A stretch of 64,000 bases of DNA from Stakelama marina (GTDB lineage: Bacteria; Pseudomonadota; Alphaproteobacteria; Sphingomonadales; Sphingomonadaceae): NCBI RefSeq assembly GCF_018122655.1, contig NZ_JAGRQC010000002.1:620001-684000 (forward strand), read 5' to 3'. Shown one piece after another: positions 62,312 through 64,000 of this stretch. Both the position numbers and the translations under genes were made by a program. The first letter of the stretch is position 1. Each line of letters starts with the position of its first letter. A model generated the notes under the pieces. The model searched no databases. It saw only the letters and a list, made by a program, of their open reading frames with translations, and had not been told where the DNA came from.

Positions 62312-62671
62312 GTGTTGCGAACCGTGCTCTACTCGATCCTGTTATCGCTGCTTGCACTGACCGTGAGCGGGCAGGGCTTGGCGCATGCCCGTTCAACCGA
62401 TGCGACCGTGACTGCGAGTACGTCGTCTTCCGCCGACTGCATGCGGATGATGAACGACACCAACAAGAGCGGCCCGGACAAGCAAGGCTGCGATTTCGCG
62501 ACCTGTCTTGTCAGCATGGCCGGGTGCAGCGGCGTCATGGCGCCATCGGCCGACCCGGCGATCGCGCGTCGCGTTGCACTGTCGGACGACATCGCGTTCG
62601 CCCCGTCCTCCGCGCGCTTGACCGGCTTGACGGTCGCACCCCCACTCGCGCCTCCGCGCCCATCTCTCTGA
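62312..62671 (+). CDS. small exported Cys-rich protein before an efflux operon
   Basis: About 119 residues from a GTG at 62312, which places a clean signal peptide (VLRTVLYSILLSLLALTVSG) at the N-terminus; the frame is open back to 62165, but that part lacks coding character. The mature part has clustered cysteines: SADCMRMMND, GCDFATCLVSMAGCSGVMAP. Similar short exported Cys/Met/His proteins lead copper and czc operons. Function unknown; it lies 170 bases before the outer-membrane efflux gene. Confidence 0.65.
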   Translation: MLRTVLYSILLSLLALTVSGQGLAHARSTDATVTASTSSSADCMRMMNDTNKSGPDKQGCDFATCLVSMAGCSGVMAPSADPAIARRVALSDDIAFAPSSARLTGLTVAPPLAPPRPSL

Positions 62672-62841
62672 TCCTTTAGGCAACGGCGCCGCGACCACGC
62701 GGCGGACGTCTCGGCTACCCGGTTACATGGGGGCCTTTGCGTCGCCGCGGCGTGCGCCTCTTCCCGCGACATCACCGCGAGCGCGGCAGATTCGCGACGT
62801 GCCCGTACACGCTTGGTACGCGGCGACACGAAGGCTCACGA

Positions 62842-64000
62842 ATGAAGAACCCTATGCAAGGCGCCGCCGCGCGCCTGGCGATCACCGTTGGGATGGCGGC
62901 GGTCGTGCAAACCACACCCGCCTCAGCGCAATCGTTGACGTTCGGACAGGCGGTCGAACGCGCCGAAGGCGACGCACCGTCGGTCGAGGCACGTTCGGAG
63001 CAAGCCGCGGCGGCGCGACGTTCCGCCGTCGCCGCCGATCAGCTCCCCGATCCGACGATCGATCTCGATTTCAACGACTTCCGGTTGACGCAGGCTGCGC
63101 CGGTGACGCCCAACGGCTACGTCCGGCAAACCATCGGTGTCCGTCAGGAATTTCCCAATCTCAAGAAGCGCCATGCTCGCGCCGACCGGGCGGCGGCGGA
63201 CATCACCGCCGCCGACGCGCGCGAGGCGGTCGCGGTTCGCGAGGCCAGGCTCGGCGCGGCGCTGGCCTGGGTCGATCTCTATTTCGCCCAAAAGCGCCTC
63301 GACATCCTCGCGAAACTGGAGAGCGATATCGGCGACCTGCAAAAGACGATGGGCGCGCGGCTCGCCTCGGGCAGCGCCACCGGCGCCGAGGCGTTCGATC
63401 CCGACATTCTTGCCGCCAAACTTGCCGACCGCCGGAGCGAGCGCGAGGCGGCGATCTCTAAGGCGCGCGCCGAGCTGCGGCGCTGGACCGGTATCGCCGC
63501 GCCCCAGGTCGAAGGCCGGCCGCCTGCCACGGAGATCGACTCGACAGCGCTGGCCGCGCGGATCGATACGCTGCCCAGCCTGCGCGTGCGCGATGCCGCC
63601 ATTGGTCAGGCGCAAGCCGATGTCCGCCTCGCCCGCGCCGAGAAGCATCCCGACTGGGCGCTGAAGGCGTCGTTCGCGCACCGCCAGCCGCGGTTCGGCA
63701 ATTTCGTGTCGGTTGGCGTTTCGATCGACCTTCCGCTCTTCGCCGGTAAGCGGCAGGATCCCGTGATCGACGCAAGGCTCGGCGATGAACAGGCGGCGCG
63801 GCTCGAGCGGATCGACGCCGAGCGTCAGGCCCGTGCCGCGCTGAGTAGCGATCTCGCCGACTATCGCATGCGGCGCGAGCAATATGAACGCGCGCGCGAC
63901 ACGCTGGTGCCCCTGTCGAAGAAGCGCGCCGTCGTCGCGCAGGAAAGCTACGCCGCCGGCCGGCTCGATCTGGGCGCCGCACTCAACCAGACGATCGCGT
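62842..64000 (+). CDS. TolC-family outer-membrane efflux protein (CzcC/CusC-type), cut by the window edge
   Basis: An open frame from the ATG at 62842 to the right edge, about 386 codons, with no stop. A signal peptide (LAITVGMAAVVQTTPASAQ) leads into the efflux repeat: LTFGQAVERAEGDAPSVEAR, AVREARLGAALAWVDLYFAQ, then the second repeat ISKARAELRRWTGIA and LPLFAGKRQDPVIDARLGDE. It is distinct from czcC at 59358. Its place behind a Cys-rich leader suggests a second RND pump, possibly for Cu/Ag, continuing beyond the window. Confidence 0.88.
   Translation, partial: MKNPMQGAAARLAITVGMAAVVQTTPASAQSLTFGQAVERAEGDAPSVEARSEQAAAARRSAVAADQLPDPTIDLDFNDFRLTQAAPVTPNGYVRQTIGVRQEFPNLKKRHARADRAAADITAADAREAVAVREARLGAALAWVDLYFAQKRLDILAKLESDIGDLQKTMGARLASGSATGAEAFDPDILAAKLADRRSEREAAISKARAELRRWTGIAAPQVEGRPPATEIDSTALAARIDTLPSLRVRDAAIGQAQADVRLARAEKHPDWALKASFAHRQPRFGNFVSVGVSIDLPLFAGKRQDPVIDARLGDEQAARLERIDAERQARAALSSDLADYRMRREQYERARDTLVPLSKKRAVVAQESYAAGRLDLGAALNQTIA

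Noticed and set aside
1..64000. CRISPR arrays, rRNA, tRNA, insertion sequences, integrase, att sites
   Set aside because: Looked for by eye and not found; a tRNA or att scan by program could still find a short site.

Overview
The window reads as chromosome or large-replicon DNA of a sphingomonad-type alphaproteobacterium (Sphingopyxis, Sphingomonas or Sphingobium-like). This is inferred from high GC with dense GC-rich third positions, an isopeptidase-type lasso peptide cluster with FecI/FecR/TonB genes, and a trb-type conjugation set with ParB, DUF2958, DUF736, ArdC and DUF2274 companions. No rRNA, tRNA, CRISPR array or insertion sequence was recognised. Nearly all of it is accessory DNA.

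Layout. (1) 1-2.2 kb: a Tat-type lipoprotein with a hemerythrin fold and an acyltransferase-3 membrane protein, behind a palindromic control region. (2) 2.8-11.7 kb: a complete lasso peptide locus. ECF sigma factor, FecR anti-sigma factor, TonB receptor and isopeptidase run rightward. The cyclase, the fused RRE-protease and a 39-residue precursor gene run leftward, with an intrinsic terminator just after the precursor. (3) 11.8-15.2 kb: an IetAS pair (AAA ATPase plus subtilisin-like protease), known as a plasmid-stability and phage-defence module. (4) 15.3-18.3 kb: a quorum-sensing unit, luxR-luxI-phyH-gntR. (5) 18.5-48.6 kb: the core of an integrative and conjugative element (ICE). It holds a DUF2285 activator split by a +1 frameshift (FseA-like), ArdC antirestriction, DUF2958, a ParB-like protein, DUF736, an RdfS-like excisionase overlapping traF, a lytic transglycosylase, a relaxase, the TraG coupling protein and a full trbBCDEJLFGI type IV secretion operon. 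Cargo sits between relaxase and coupling protein: GNAT acetyltransferase, a mer-type operon, HipBA and an MNT-HEPN protein. (6) 48.9-64 kb: metal resistance. A PbrT-like permease, a CDF pump and a PbrR/CadR-like regulator share two matching MerR-type promoters. A long czcCBA-DUF190-czcD-ZIP operon follows, and the start of a second efflux system runs off the right edge. Remnants of a CDF gene, ynfA and mntP lie between the metal genes.

How it fits together. The likeliest control circuit is: LuxR plus acyl-homoserine lactone, then the frameshift-controlled FseA-like activator, then the RdfS-like excisionase and transfer genes. This mirrors the TraR/TraI1-FseA-RdfS circuit described for the symbiosis island ICEMlSym of Mesorhizobium loti. 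The lasso locus should make a 21-residue threaded peptide, sense or import it through the TonB/FecR/FecI relay, and linearise it with the isopeptidase. ietAS, hipBA, MNT-HEPN and ardC look like maintenance, defence and establishment genes of the element. The integrase and element ends are not visible here.
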